The translations under genes were made by a program, and so were the position numbers. Below, piece by piece: positions 1 to 6,963 of a DNA stretch of 14,954 nt (the first letter of the stretch is position 1; each line of letters begins with the position of its first letter). Under the pieces are notes generated by a model. That model did not search any database and was not told where the DNA came from. It was given only the letters and a program-made list of their open reading frames with translations. The DNA is from JAAYAY01 sp964429355 (lineage in GTDB: Bacteria > Planctomycetota > Planctomycetia > Pirellulales > Thermoguttaceae), in the NCBI GenBank assembly GCA_964429355.1, contig CAYSCH010000237.1, forward strand, positions 1 to 14,954. The letters run 5' to 3'.

Positions 1-1243
1 GGAGTTCCGCACGGCGCTTTTCGAGTTCGGCCAGGTCGTGCTTGAGCAGACCCACGTGGGCGGCGAGAAGCTCGGCCGGCTTGAGCCGCTTGTCCTCCTC
101 TTCCTCCGCCTTGTCGGTGAAACGAGCGTTCTCAGCCAGGAAGTCGCGGGTGAGCTGGATCTTCTCGCGAACCGTCAGCAACTTGGGGTTGTCGTCGCCA
201 AAGTCCTCCATCAGGCTTCGCTCCTCGAGGAGGAGCGAGAGAAGGCGGTCGTACTCGGTCTCGGCCGACTGCTGGCGGATCGGGTTTTCTTCGCGGTACT
301 TGTACCAGTCGTCCTGCTTCTTGTCGGTGGCGCTCAGGAGGAGACTGAGGCGCTCGACGTCGGTGGAGCTGAGGAGGGCCAGGCGTTCGATGTCGCTCAG
401 CTCGAGCTGTTCGTTCTTGGCCATGGCCTCTTCGATGACCTCGAGGCGGGCCTTGGCCTCGGTGTGTTTGACGGCGATTTCGGAGAGGGCCGATTCGGTC
501 TTGGCGAGCCGTTCCTGGTGGATGTTGAGGCTGTTTTCACCCTTCCAGAGGAGCGGAGCGCTGGCGCGGAACTCGAGGTAGGCGGTCTCTTTCTGCTGAA
601 GTTCCGCCCCGATCTCGTCCTTGGCCTCGGCAATCAGATCGACGGCCTTGGCACTGGTGTCCTGGAAGGTTTCGCCCAGAAAGTCCTGATAGGCGCCGAC
701 GATCCCATCCAGGATCGTGGCAGAGTCGTCGGCCGAGGGGCCGGTGTAGGTGGCGGCCAGCACACTGGCGTCCTTGGCTTTGCCCTCGCCGCCGCGGGTG
801 ACTTCGAGGTTGTCGATGATGTGGGTGACCGGATTCTGCTCCTCAGCCACGACTTTCACGAGGGAAGGGAGCTTGAGGAGGCCATTGGTCTCGATGGCCT
901 TCTGAACGACCCGGGGGCTTTTGAAGAGCTGGATGTGGGTGGCGAGGATGTCTTCTTCGGCCGATTTCTGCTGGAAGTCGCTGCCGCCGGTGCCGGACTG
1001 GGCGGGGAGGTTGGTATCTTTGGGCATGACGAGGATCTGGACCTCAGACTCGTACATGGGGGTGGCCTTGAAGAAGTAGAGCGCACCGAGCCCGACGCCG
1101 ACGGCCAGCCCGAACACGATCAGCCACATTCGCCGGCGGACGATCGCCAGGATGTCGAGCAGCCCCGCTTCCTGTTCGCCTGGATTCTGCTGGAGCATGC
1201 CGGGCATATTGGGTTGATGGATAGTGACGTCCGATGAAGCCAT
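1..1243 (-). CDS. Wzz/GumC-type polysaccharide chain-length determinant (partial, C-terminus outside window)
   Basis: Reading the minus strand from ATG at 1243 gives 414 codons with no stop before the window edge, so the C-terminus is missing. Residues 26-60 hold a short amphipathic stretch (LLDILAIVRRR) and a membrane helix (about 39-58, MWLIVFGLAVGVGLGALYFF), followed by the MYESEVQILV strand typical of the Wzz domain. Residues about 200-414 are long charged helices predicted to form a periplasmic coiled coil, with the GumC-like FGDDNPKLLTVREKI segment at 348-362. Proteins of this family set chain length or assist export of surface polysaccharide from the inner membrane. The start is supported by an AGGAG ribosome site (1251-1255) 7 bases upstream. 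A cytoplasmic tyrosine-kinase (BY-kinase) domain fused at the C-terminus is possible but lies beyond the window. The O-antigen ligase upstream on the same strand supports a capsule/EPS role. Confidence 0.9.
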   Translation of the reverse strand, partial: MASSDVTIHQPNMPGMLQQNPGEQEAGLLDILAIVRRRMWLIVFGLAVGVGLGALYFFKATPMYESEVQILVMPKDTNLPAQSGTGGSDFQQKSAEEDILATHIQLFKSPRVVQKAIETNGLLKLPSLVKVVAEEQNPVTHIIDNLEVTRGGEGKAKDASVLAATYTGPSADDSATILDGIVGAYQDFLGETFQDTSAKAVDLIAEAKDEIGAELQQKETAYLEFRASAPLLWKGENSLNIHQERLAKTESALSEIAVKHTEAKARLEVIEEAMAKNEQLELSDIERLALLSSTDVERLSLLLSATDKKQDDWYKYREENPIRQQSAETEYDRLLSLLLEERSLMEDFGDDNPKLLTVREKIQLTRDFLAENARFTDKAEEEEDKRLKPAELLAAHVGLLKHDLAELEKRRAEL

Positions 1244-1468
1244 CTCGATTCTCCTCGTAGTACGTGTCGACCCCAAAGGTCAGTGCTCTGTCTTGTTCCG
1301 GAAGGAGCGTGGGCCCCGCCGCGAGGCGAAGCCGAGTTGACGCAACTAATGAAACTTCCGTGCCGGGATAACGAAACCGATATTGAACGCTTATGCTAAT
1401 TCATTGGTGCACAACAACTTACGCATGCTGGCCGGTAACCGGTGCGCCGCTGGCTGCCGGTTGGGCCC

Positions 1469-1484
1469 GTTGCCAACAGGCAAC
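1469..1484. repeat. Inverted repeat, 6-bp stem
   Basis: GTTGCC (1469-1474) and GGCAAC (1479-1484) form a perfect 6-bp stem with an AACA loop. It sits in the same non-coding block as the stronger hairpins at 1542-1588 and is probably part of the same intergenic element. No U-run follows on either strand, so a terminator role is not indicated. Confidence 0.5.
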
Positions 1485-1541
1485 ATTCCGAAGTGGGCGA
1501 CGTGGCGTGTGGTCACCATACTTTCTCTCCTGCAATCCCCA

Positions 1542-1588
1542 CCCAGGGCGTTGCCCTGGGCTGATATGTTGTCGCCCCTTCGGGGCGA
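1542..1588. repeat. Double-hairpin intergenic element
   Basis: Two perfect hairpins lie in tandem. The first pairs CCCAGGGC (1542-1549) with GCCCTGGG (1553-1560) across a 3-base loop. The second pairs TCGCCCC (1572-1578) with GGGGCGA (1582-1588) across TTC. An 11-base AT-richer linker separates them. The compact design in a non-coding gap, directly abutting a CTGTCCT tract, looks like a dispersed multicopy intergenic element. Its copy number cannot be seen from this window. It could instead act as a transcript-end or processing structure between the ligase and Wzz genes. Confidence 0.6.
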
Positions 1589-1590
1589 GA

Positions 1591-1630
1591 TCTGTCCTCT
1601 GTCCTCTGTCTCCTGCCTCCGGTCTCCTCG
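1591..1630. repeat. CTGTCCT-type pyrimidine tract 1
   Basis: Degenerate tandem copies of CTGTCCT/CTGTCTCCTGCCTC, almost pure pyrimidine on the plus strand, start two bases after the double hairpin. Similar tracts occur at 1670-1708 and 5771-5809 in this window. Confidence 0.6.
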
Positions 1631-1669
1631 GTTCATGTCCTCGCTTACGCGTCGGGTTTCGATGTGGTC

Positions 1670-1708
1670 TCTGCCTGCCCGTCCTCTGTCCTCTGTCCTC
1701 TCCCTCTC
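1670..1708. repeat. CTGTCCT-type pyrimidine tract 2
   Basis: Repeats of TCCTCTG (for example 1681-1700) run up to and into the TGA stop codon of the O-antigen ligase gene (complement of 1707-1709). On the ligase mRNA this is a GGACAGAGGACAGA-like purine run just after the stop. Confidence 0.6.
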
Positions 1709-4445
1709 AACTTCCCCTCACGCCCGAGGCCTGGGTCAACCGCGTATTGTGTATCTCCTCCAGCAATTTCCTGTGCTTCGCTGCCCGCGGTTCGGCGCGG
1801 GCGCATCGCCGAGCCTGATCGTGGGCCTCGTCGAGAAGGCCTTGTTTCTGGAGTAATCGTGCTAGTTCATATCTCCACTGCACATCGTACGACCGGAGTG
1901 TCAAAGCCTGCTTGTAGGATTCGATCGCCTGGGGATACGATTTCCGCGCGGCTTGAATCGAGCCCTGCAGAAACAACCGTTCCGCCTCGGGCAGGCTGGA
2001 CGCGGCCAGCAGCTCTTCCGCCCGTGAGAGAAGCTGCTCCTGGATCGCCTCGCTGCCCTCGGCCGCAAACTGTTTCGACGCAACCTGAACCAGCAGCTCC
2101 GGCGAATCCGGCAGCAGCCGTTGCACCGCCCCCGGAGCGGCCAGCCCCGCCCCAGCGATCTGGAGCACGGGGGTCAGGTACCGGGGGGAGAGGGCCAGGC
2201 TCGCTTTCCAGCCCGCATAGGCCGACTCGAACCGGCCGGCCTGGAACTCAAGCAAACCGGCGAGGTACTGCATGTCCGGATTGCCGGGGGCCAGCCGGCG
2301 CGTGCGATCGATGTGTGTCTCGTCCTGCGAAACGGGCCCAACCAGGGCGCACAACTGAGCAATTCCGCAATGCACTTCCGCCAGGAGCGGACACGCCCCG
2401 CGCGATGCGAACAGATGCTCCAGGGCCGGAAGCAGGTTCTTCTCGACGGTCGGCGATTTCCGCAGCTCCTCGAGTTGATCCTGCATTTTCGCTCGCGTGA
2501 ACAGCCACGCCCGTTGGTGGACCAGCACGGGGGATGCCAGTTGGGTCAGCCGGGGGTCGCCGGCGGCAAAGGTCGTCCGCGCCTGCAGCTCCTTCGCCGT
2601 TTCCAGCTGGTATTGCTGCATCCACAGCTCGGCCAGACGCCGATGAACTTCCGTATCGTCGGGGCGCGCCTCGCCGGCTGCCGTGAGCTGCTGGATATGA
2701 AGGGCGAGCTGCGGACCCGACAGATCCGCCAGTTTTCCGGCCAGTCGCACTTCCCGCATCGCCTTTTCCACCGGAACGACGCAGAGTAGCTCCGAGAGCC
2801 CCCAGACACAGCCCGCCGCGAGTCCGCAGGCGGTGAGGATGGCCACGGCGCGGCTCAAAACGGGCCGCCAGGAGCCTGGTGCCGAGCGAGGCGATCGAAG
2901 CCGGGCGGCGCTCCCCGCAATGGCCCCGCACAGCAAGGCAAACAGCAGGAAGTTCGCCGGAATGAACAGCCCGAAGTCGAAGAGCGAGGCCACCATCTGC
3001 CCCGCAAGTGCGAAAACCCCTGCGACGGCGAACGCCAGGGTGGTAAGATCGCCTCCACGGCTGAGCAGTCGCCAGAGGCTCACTGCGATCAGCGCAAGGC
3101 CCGCGAGGAACAGGGCAAGGCCCGCAATTCCACCCTCGACGAGCACCTGCAGGTAGACGTTCTCAGCATAGTGGAACCAGGCCTCGGCGAGCCGCTCCTG
3201 GTACTGGAGATACACGAAACGATACGTTCCCGGGCCGCTCCCCACGCCTGGAAAATCAGCCGCCGCCTTGAGCCCGTCCTCCCAGTGGGGCCAGCGGGCC
3301 TCCTGAAGGATCGATTCATCGTTGAACAGGGTGGCCAACCGGGTGCCGACTTCGTCGCTCAAGCCCACCCAGCCAATCAGGAACAGGCCAACTCCCATGG
3401 CCGCCACGGGCCAGAGGACCGCCAGGCCGCGGCGTTGGGACACGACCATGACGGTGACGGTCACGAGCACCGCCGCCAGCATGGCCAGGACGGCACCCCG
3501 CGAAAGCGTGCAGCAGATGGCAGCTACAAGCAGCCCGGCAATCGTCAGCCAGGTCAACGTGCTGGCGTTGAGCTCGCCAACTGCCGAGACGATCCGAATC
3601 TTGACCCGCGAGACAGCGCCGTCGCGTGGTCTCCGCTGGGAACGGGACGTGAGATCCCAGGCATTGAAGTAGCGTCCCAGGCACCAGAGGGCCAGCCCGA
3701 TCGTGGCGGCCAGGCAGAGCACGAGGTAGCCGCCGCCGTTGTTGCGATTGATGAAGGGTCCGAAAGGGCCACCCCCTTGGGTCAGAACGACGCTCCAGTA
3801 AACCTGGCCGTTCCAGGTGAGGTTCTGAGCGAGCCCGAAAAAGCCGATTGCGGCTCCGTTGACGGCCACGAGACCGAGGAGTCCGAGGTGAGTGGCCGAT
3901 TGCGAGAACAGAACGGCCGCCAGGAAGAACACGCTGGTGGCCAGGATCAACAGCGCGAGGCTCTGGCGTGTGGCGGCCGGATACACGGACGCGGGGCGAC
4001 GGTCCGCCCCTTCCAAACCGCCGGCCGGAAGCCCTGCCGCTGCAGACCCATCGGAGGCCGGCAGATACTGCTCGGCAATCTCGGCCGCCTTGGGAGACAC
4101 CTGGGCGAGGGTAGTGCGACTGAGCGGCAGCAGATGCAGCCCTGCCAGCCCGATGGCCAGGAGAAGGGGCAGAATCGCCAGGGGGATCGGCGTTGCCCCT
4201 TTGCGCTTGGTTGTGAGCAGCAGCGACAGCGTTGCCAGTGCCAGCGATAGGAGAACGGCGCCGAGGATCCACACCTGGGCCCAGGCCTGGACGGCACCCA
4301 GAAGCCATGGCGCGGCAAGAACGGGCGCAACCAGCGAGAACCGCGCGAGCCACGCAGCCACACTGGCCGCATTACCCAAAACGCCCCCCTCGCTCTGCCC
4401 AAATCCAGTACCCTGCTGCCCCTTACGGGGCTGCCCCGCGCTCAT
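1707..4445 (-). CDS. O-antigen ligase/polymerase-family membrane protein with C-terminal TPR region
   Basis: This is a 912-residue multi-pass protein. Numbered from ATG 4445, hydrophobic helices fill about 30-110, 160-205, 235-260, 298-335, 340-365, 430-460, 468-510 and 530-556. Family hallmarks are GPFINRNNGGGYL (227-239, matching the GPFxNRN motif of WaaL/Wzy-type proteins), CTLSRGAVLA (312-321), and the Wzy_C loop GVGSGPGTYRF with HYAENVYLQVLVEGGIAG (400-442). Such proteins join or polymerise polysaccharide chains on the periplasmic side of the inner membrane. From about residue 565 it becomes soluble and helical. TPR-like repeats are clearest near the end (PQAIESYKQALTLRSYDVQWRYELARLLQKQG, split around 845-875). 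ATG 4445 has GGGAG 6 bases upstream. The frame also extends to TTG 4478, which lacks a good ribosome site. Wzz follows on the same strand. Whether it acts as ligase, polymerase or protein glycosyltransferase cannot be decided from sequence. Confidence 0.88.
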   Translation of the reverse strand: MSAGQPRKGQQGTGFGQSEGGVLGNAASVAAWLARFSLVAPVLAAPWLLGAVQAWAQVWILGAVLLSLALATLSLLLTTKRKGATPIPLAILPLLLAIGLAGLHLLPLSRTTLAQVSPKAAEIAEQYLPASDGSAAAGLPAGGLEGADRRPASVYPAATRQSLALLILATSVFFLAAVLFSQSATHLGLLGLVAVNGAAIGFFGLAQNLTWNGQVYWSVVLTQGGGPFGPFINRNNGGGYLVLCLAATIGLALWCLGRYFNAWDLTSRSQRRPRDGAVSRVKIRIVSAVGELNASTLTWLTIAGLLVAAICCTLSRGAVLAMLAAVLVTVTVMVVSQRRGLAVLWPVAAMGVGLFLIGWVGLSDEVGTRLATLFNDESILQEARWPHWEDGLKAAADFPGVGSGPGTYRFVYLQYQERLAEAWFHYAENVYLQVLVEGGIAGLALFLAGLALIAVSLWRLLSRGGDLTTLAFAVAGVFALAGQMVASLFDFGLFIPANFLLFALLCGAIAGSAARLRSPRSAPGSWRPVLSRAVAILTACGLAAGCVWGLSELLCVVPVEKAMREVRLAGKLADLSGPQLALHIQQLTAAGEARPDDTEVHRRLAELWMQQYQLETAKELQARTTFAAGDPRLTQLASPVLVHQRAWLFTRAKMQDQLEELRKSPTVEKNLLPALEHLFASRGACPLLAEVHCGIAQLCALVGPVSQDETHIDRTRRLAPGNPDMQYLAGLLEFQAGRFESAYAGWKASLALSPRYLTPVLQIAGAGLAAPGAVQRLLPDSPELLVQVASKQFAAEGSEAIQEQLLSRAEELLAASSLPEAERLFLQGSIQAARKSYPQAIESYKQALTLRSYDVQWRYELARLLQKQGLLDEAHDQARRCARAEPRAAKHRKLLEEIHNTRLTQASGVRGS

Positions 4446-4512
4446 GGAACGCTCCCGCACCGCTTCTTGGTCTTCCAAGGTGAAACCGAGAACCGTGCCC
4501 TCCAGTGCTGCA

Positions 4513-4535
4513 GCGATTGCCGAATCAGCAATCGC
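4513..4535. promoter_or_regulatory. 8-bp inverted repeat upstream of the O-antigen ligase gene
   Basis: GCGATTGC (4513-4520) and GCAATCGC (4528-4535) are perfect inverted copies separated by 7 bases, about 70 bases before the ATG at 4445 on the minus strand. It could be an operator or an mRNA leader hairpin. No U-run follows, so it does not look like a terminator for the gene at 4704-5474. The extended open frame of the ligase also runs through it, so chance is possible. Confidence 0.3.
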
Positions 4536-4703
4536 CGAACAGAAGGAGGGCGGACCATTCTCGGCGGATCTTCCCGTGCATTCCCTTGCGGATCCAAAAG
4601 CGGCGGCGTTCCCTCATCCGCCCCGAACACTACGTCGGTATATTTTCTGCGTAGTCACCCCCACGGAGTTTAGAGTCCGCCCTCCAGCAGACTTTTTTCA
4701 CAG

Positions 4704-5474
4704 CTACGGAAAAACAGGACTGGCTGGCGGGTGTCCGCCGCCGCCCCCGCCGCCAAGACCCGCCAAACCGGCAAGTCCGGCAAGGCCAGCAAGGCCGGCG
4801 AACATGCCGCCCCCGCCCCCGCCTCCGCCACCCATCATCGGGTAGCCGGCGTCCATCATCATGGGCGCTTCTTCAACGATCTCTTCTTCTCCGTCTTCCT
4901 GCAACACCAGGTCGAGGCTTGCATCACCCAGGTCTTCTTCGGAGCCGCCCTGGGCCGTCAGAGAAATGTTGCCAACTCTCTCGCCTCTGGGGGGCAGGAC
5001 TTCGACGGTGAACACACCCGTACGCTTGCCGGCATCGGCGATCACGGAGTAGGTTCCGGGGCGAAGGCCGGGAATCTGGAACTGTCCGCGTTCGTTCGCC
5101 GTGGTGGTCGTCAGAAGCAACCCGTTCTGAAAGACGGAGATCGTCGCCCGTACCGGCATCAACGCGCCGGCCTTACCCAATACTTTCACACTACCAGGTA
5201 CGTTTCCATCAACCGCAAGGTGCACGCGGTAAAACCCGGCCACTGCAGGCACCGGAGTCGCAGGCACCGGAACCTCAACGATTGCCGGCGCGGGCGGAGT
5301 CGCAGGCACCAGAGCCTCAACGCCTACCGGCGCGGGGGCTGGAGCGACGAGATCCGTCGCTACCGGTGCTGCTGGGTCGACAACGGGAAGTTCTCCCAAC
5401 TGTGCAGACGCCCACGAGGGGCACACCAACACTGCCGCAATGGCGGCAATCAGACAATTCATACTGGCTTTCAT
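4704..5474 (-). CDS. Small exported protein with carboxypeptidase-regulatory-like domain and Gly-rich tail
   Basis: This 256-residue protein has a clear Sec signal peptide (MKASMNCLIAAIAAVLVCPSWASA, cleavage after residue 24; positions 1-24). Residues 31-79 are a Pro/Ala/Val-rich linker with PVPATP-type repeats. Residues 82-172 form a beta-sandwich segment of the carboxypeptidase-regulatory/SpaA-like type (VFQNGLLLTTTTANERGQF, then LRPGTYSVIADAGKRTGVF). An acidic patch (178-202) follows, then MMMDAGYPMMGGGGGGGGG and five AGL repeats with a second Gly run. The ATG is supported by GGAAGG (5483-5488) 8 bases upstream. It is probably periplasmic or surface-associated. It precedes the ligase and Wzz genes on the same strand, 225-258 bases away depending on the ligase start, so co-transcription is possible. 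No enzyme motif is visible and the function is unknown. Confidence 0.82.
   Translation of the reverse strand: MKASMNCLIAAIAAVLVCPSWASAQLGELPVVDPAAPVATDLVAPAPAPVGVEALVPATPPAPAIVEVPVPATPVPAVAGFYRVHLAVDGNVPGSVKVLGKAGALMPVRATISVFQNGLLLTTTTANERGQFQIPGLRPGTYSVIADAGKRTGVFTVEVLPPRGERVGNISLTAQGGSEEDLGDASLDLVLQEDGEEEIVEEAPMMMDAGYPMMGGGGGGGGGMFAGLAGLAGLAGLAGLGGGGGGGHPPASPVFP
4755..4799 (-). repeat. Five tandem 9-base repeats coding Ala-Gly-Leu
   Basis: Five in-frame 9-base units encode AGL-AGL-AGL-AGL-AGL near the C-terminus of the exported protein, with synonymous drift between units. Poly-Gly runs flank both sides. Such an array can gain or lose units by slippage without shifting the frame. Confidence 0.8.
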
Positions 5475-5624
5475 GTTGCTAACCTTCCGAAGTCGTCGCC
5501 TTCCAAATTACCCGGTCCTCTTCCAACCCCAGGGCCCGCACAACAAAGCAGGCTCCATCTACTCTAACCAGGACAACCCCACTGTCAATGGCCGGAACAA
5601 AAAAACTATCCGTCCAAAGAACAC

Positions 5625-5648
5625 CCCCCACCCATCCCGTGGTGGGGG
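5625..5648. repeat. GC-rich hairpin, 8-bp stem
   Basis: CCCCCACC (5625-5632) pairs perfectly with GGTGGGGG (5641-5648) across an 8-base loop. It is the first of three inverted repeats in the divergent spacer. There is no U-run after it on the plus strand. On the minus strand an AT-rich stretch (complement of 5600-5607, a run of T) lies about 17 bases beyond, too far for a standard terminator. Confidence 0.55.
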
Positions 5649-5688
5649 TTACCTTGAGGCCCATCCACTTTCCTGCAGCCACAAGCGA

Positions 5689-5760
5689 AATAGGGTAAGA
5701 AACGGAAACCACAGAACCCTATTGTCACCCTGACGGCAGCGATTACCCTTAGAGCGTCAG
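5689..5760. repeat. Two inverted repeats with equal 19-base spacers
   Basis: AATAGGGT (5689-5696) pairs with ACCCTATT (5716-5723), and CTGACG (5730-5735) pairs with CGTCAG (5755-5760). Both stems are perfect and both enclose exactly 19 bases, with six bases between the two units. Together with the hairpin at 5625-5648 this looks like a structured intergenic element rather than random spacer. Its copy number elsewhere is unknown from this window. Confidence 0.5.
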
Positions 5761-5770
5761 ACGCCACCCC

Positions 5771-5809
5771 TGTCCTGTCCTCTGCCTCCTGTCCCCCGTC
5801 CCCTGTCCG
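5771..5809. repeat. CTGTCCT-type pyrimidine tract 3
   Basis: Degenerate repeats of CTGTCC with CCTC and CCCC spacers end about 10 bases before the aldose 1-epimerase ATG. They resemble the tracts at 1591-1630 and 1670-1708. The epimerase ribosome site (GGAG) follows immediately. Confidence 0.6.
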
Positions 5810-5819
5810 GAGAAACTCC

Positions 5820-6941
5820 ATGCTGCGTCCGGCAACGATCCCACTTCTGACCCTCATTCTGGCCTTCGGCCTGGGCTCGCCGAGCTTGTCCGACAATCCG
5901 GGCCTGGCGGTTGGTTTTCGGGGAATTGGCCAGAAGGTGGGCAGCGTCGAAGTCCAGGAGTTCTCCTTGACGAACTCCTCTGGAATCGAGGTCAAAGTGC
6001 TCACCCTCGGCGCCATGACCACCTCGGTCAAGGTTCCCGACCGGGACGGCAAAATCGACGCGGTCACGCTCTTTCGCGAGGACCCGGCCGATTATTTAAC
6101 AAAAGGGGGGGTCCTGGGGACGGTGATTGGGCGTTTCGCCAATCGAATCGCCGGGGCGAAGTTCACGCTGGACGGCACGGAATACCCCCTCGCGTCCAAC
6201 TCGCAAGGCAACCACATCCACGGCGGCCCAACCGGTTTCCAGAACCAGGTCTGGAACGTGGAGGCCATCGAGAAGCACAACGACTCGGTCGCCGTGCGGC
6301 TTTCGCTCGTCAGCCCTGACGGCCATGAGGGTTACCCGGGAACGCTCAAGGCGGAGGTCGTGTATCGGCTATCCGAGAAAAACGAGCTCTGGATGGACTA
6401 CACGGCCGTCACCGACAAGCCAACCCACGTCAATCTGACGAACCACGCCTACTGGAACCTCAAAGGCGAAGGCGACGTTCTCGGGCACCAGCTCACGCTC
6501 TACGCCGATCGTTACCTGCCGACCGACGACAGGAAGATCCCGCTCGGCGAGCTCGCTCCGGTCGCAGGAACCGTCATGGATTTCACCGAACCGAGCTCGA
6601 TCGGCTCTCGGATCAAGCAGGTGGAAGGCGAGAACTACGACCACTGCTTTGTGCTCAACCAAGAGCCCGGCAACGGGCTCAGCCTAGCGGCTCGAGTCGA
6701 AGAACCGGTGACCGGCCGTGTCATGGAAGTTTTCACCACCCAACCCGGTGTCCAACTCTACACCGCCCGCGGCATGAATTTTTCGCGCGGCGACCGAACC
6801 TACGGCTCTCACCCGGCCCTTTGCCTTGAAACGCAGCACTTCCCCAATACGCCGAATGTGCCGACCTTCCCGTCGACCGTGCTACGGCCGGGCGAAACCT
6901 TGCACGAAATAACCATGCATCGGTTTTCAATCGCCGATTGA
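5820..6941 (+). CDS. galM: Secreted aldose 1-epimerase (galactose mutarotase family)
   Basis: The 373-residue protein interconverts alpha and beta anomers of aldoses. Family signatures are GRFANRI (104-110, substrate-binding Arg109), GNHIHGG (130-136), NLTNHAYWNL (205-214) with the likely general acid His209, YDHCF (273-277), and CLETQHFPN (335-343) with the likely catalytic base Glu337. All are intact and length is normal for the family plus a leader. Residues 1-24 form a signal peptide (TIPLLTLILAFGLG core), so the enzyme is probably periplasmic rather than cytosolic as in classical GalM. The ATG has GGAG about 7 bases upstream. It converges with rfbB, leaving only 22 bases between the stops. 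An A4G7 homopolymer at 6101-6111 is within the coding region. The sugar substrate is unknown. Confidence 0.93.
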   Translation: MLRPATIPLLTLILAFGLGSPSLSDNPGLAVGFRGIGQKVGSVEVQEFSLTNSSGIEVKVLTLGAMTTSVKVPDRDGKIDAVTLFREDPADYLTKGGVLGTVIGRFANRIAGAKFTLDGTEYPLASNSQGNHIHGGPTGFQNQVWNVEAIEKHNDSVAVRLSLVSPDGHEGYPGTLKAEVVYRLSEKNELWMDYTAVTDKPTHVNLTNHAYWNLKGEGDVLGHQLTLYADRYLPTDDRKIPLGELAPVAGTVMDFTEPSSIGSRIKQVEGENYDHCFVLNQEPGNGLSLAARVEEPVTGRVMEVFTTQPGVQLYTARGMNFSRGDRTYGSHPALCLETQHFPNTPNVPTFPSTVLRPGETLHEITMHRFSIAD

Positions 6942-6963
6942 CGGAAAGCGCCTGCCTGAACTC

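Larger units (their letters stand above)
1244..1706. other. 463-base intergenic region with repeat-like hairpins
   Basis: The gap lies between the stop of the O-antigen ligase gene and the start of the Wzz gene, both on the minus strand. Bases 1244-1430 are comparatively AT-rich near 1340-1420 and probably carry the Wzz promoter. On the minus strand a weak TTGTTG / CATAAG pair with 16-base spacing lies around 1390-1420, but the match is poor. Bases 1430-1590 contain hairpins, and 1591-1630 and 1670-1706 are CTGTCCT-rich tracts (listed separately). The open frames crossing it in either direction have no protein-like composition. Confidence 0.6.
5475..5819. other. 345-base divergent intergenic region
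   Basis: It separates the minus-strand exported protein from the plus-strand aldose 1-epimerase, so it must hold promoters for both directions. I could not pick a convincing -35/-10 pair. Bases 5625-5760 contain three inverted repeats and 5771-5809 a CTGTCCT-type tract (listed separately). Open frames passing through have no recognisable protein character. Confidence 0.6.

Noticed and set aside
38..1237. Long plus-strand open frame opposite the Wzz gene
   Set aside because: It is the complement of a clear Wzz/GumC coding frame. Its translation is Leu/Gly/Val-heavy with no domain, signal or ribosome site.
1383..2500. Overlapping plus-strand open frames across the intergenic element and ligase 3' end
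   Set aside because: They run through hairpins and pyrimidine tracts and then antisense to the ligase. Composition is Arg/Pro/Ser-rich with no protein-like features.
3171..4250. Long plus-strand and alternate minus-strand open frames within the ligase gene
   Set aside because: High-GC shadow frames of the real 912-residue membrane protein, which has coherent helices and family motifs.
4674..4698. Stem AGTCCGC/GCAGACT followed by TTTTTT on the plus strand, terminator-like
   Set aside because: It would end a plus-strand transcript, but all genes here are on the minus strand. The stem also has a C-A mismatch in plus-strand RNA.
5606..6067. Minus-strand open frame of 153 codons across the divergent spacer
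   Set aside because: It reads through the inverted repeats and antisense to the mutarotase N-terminus, with no ribosome site or domain.
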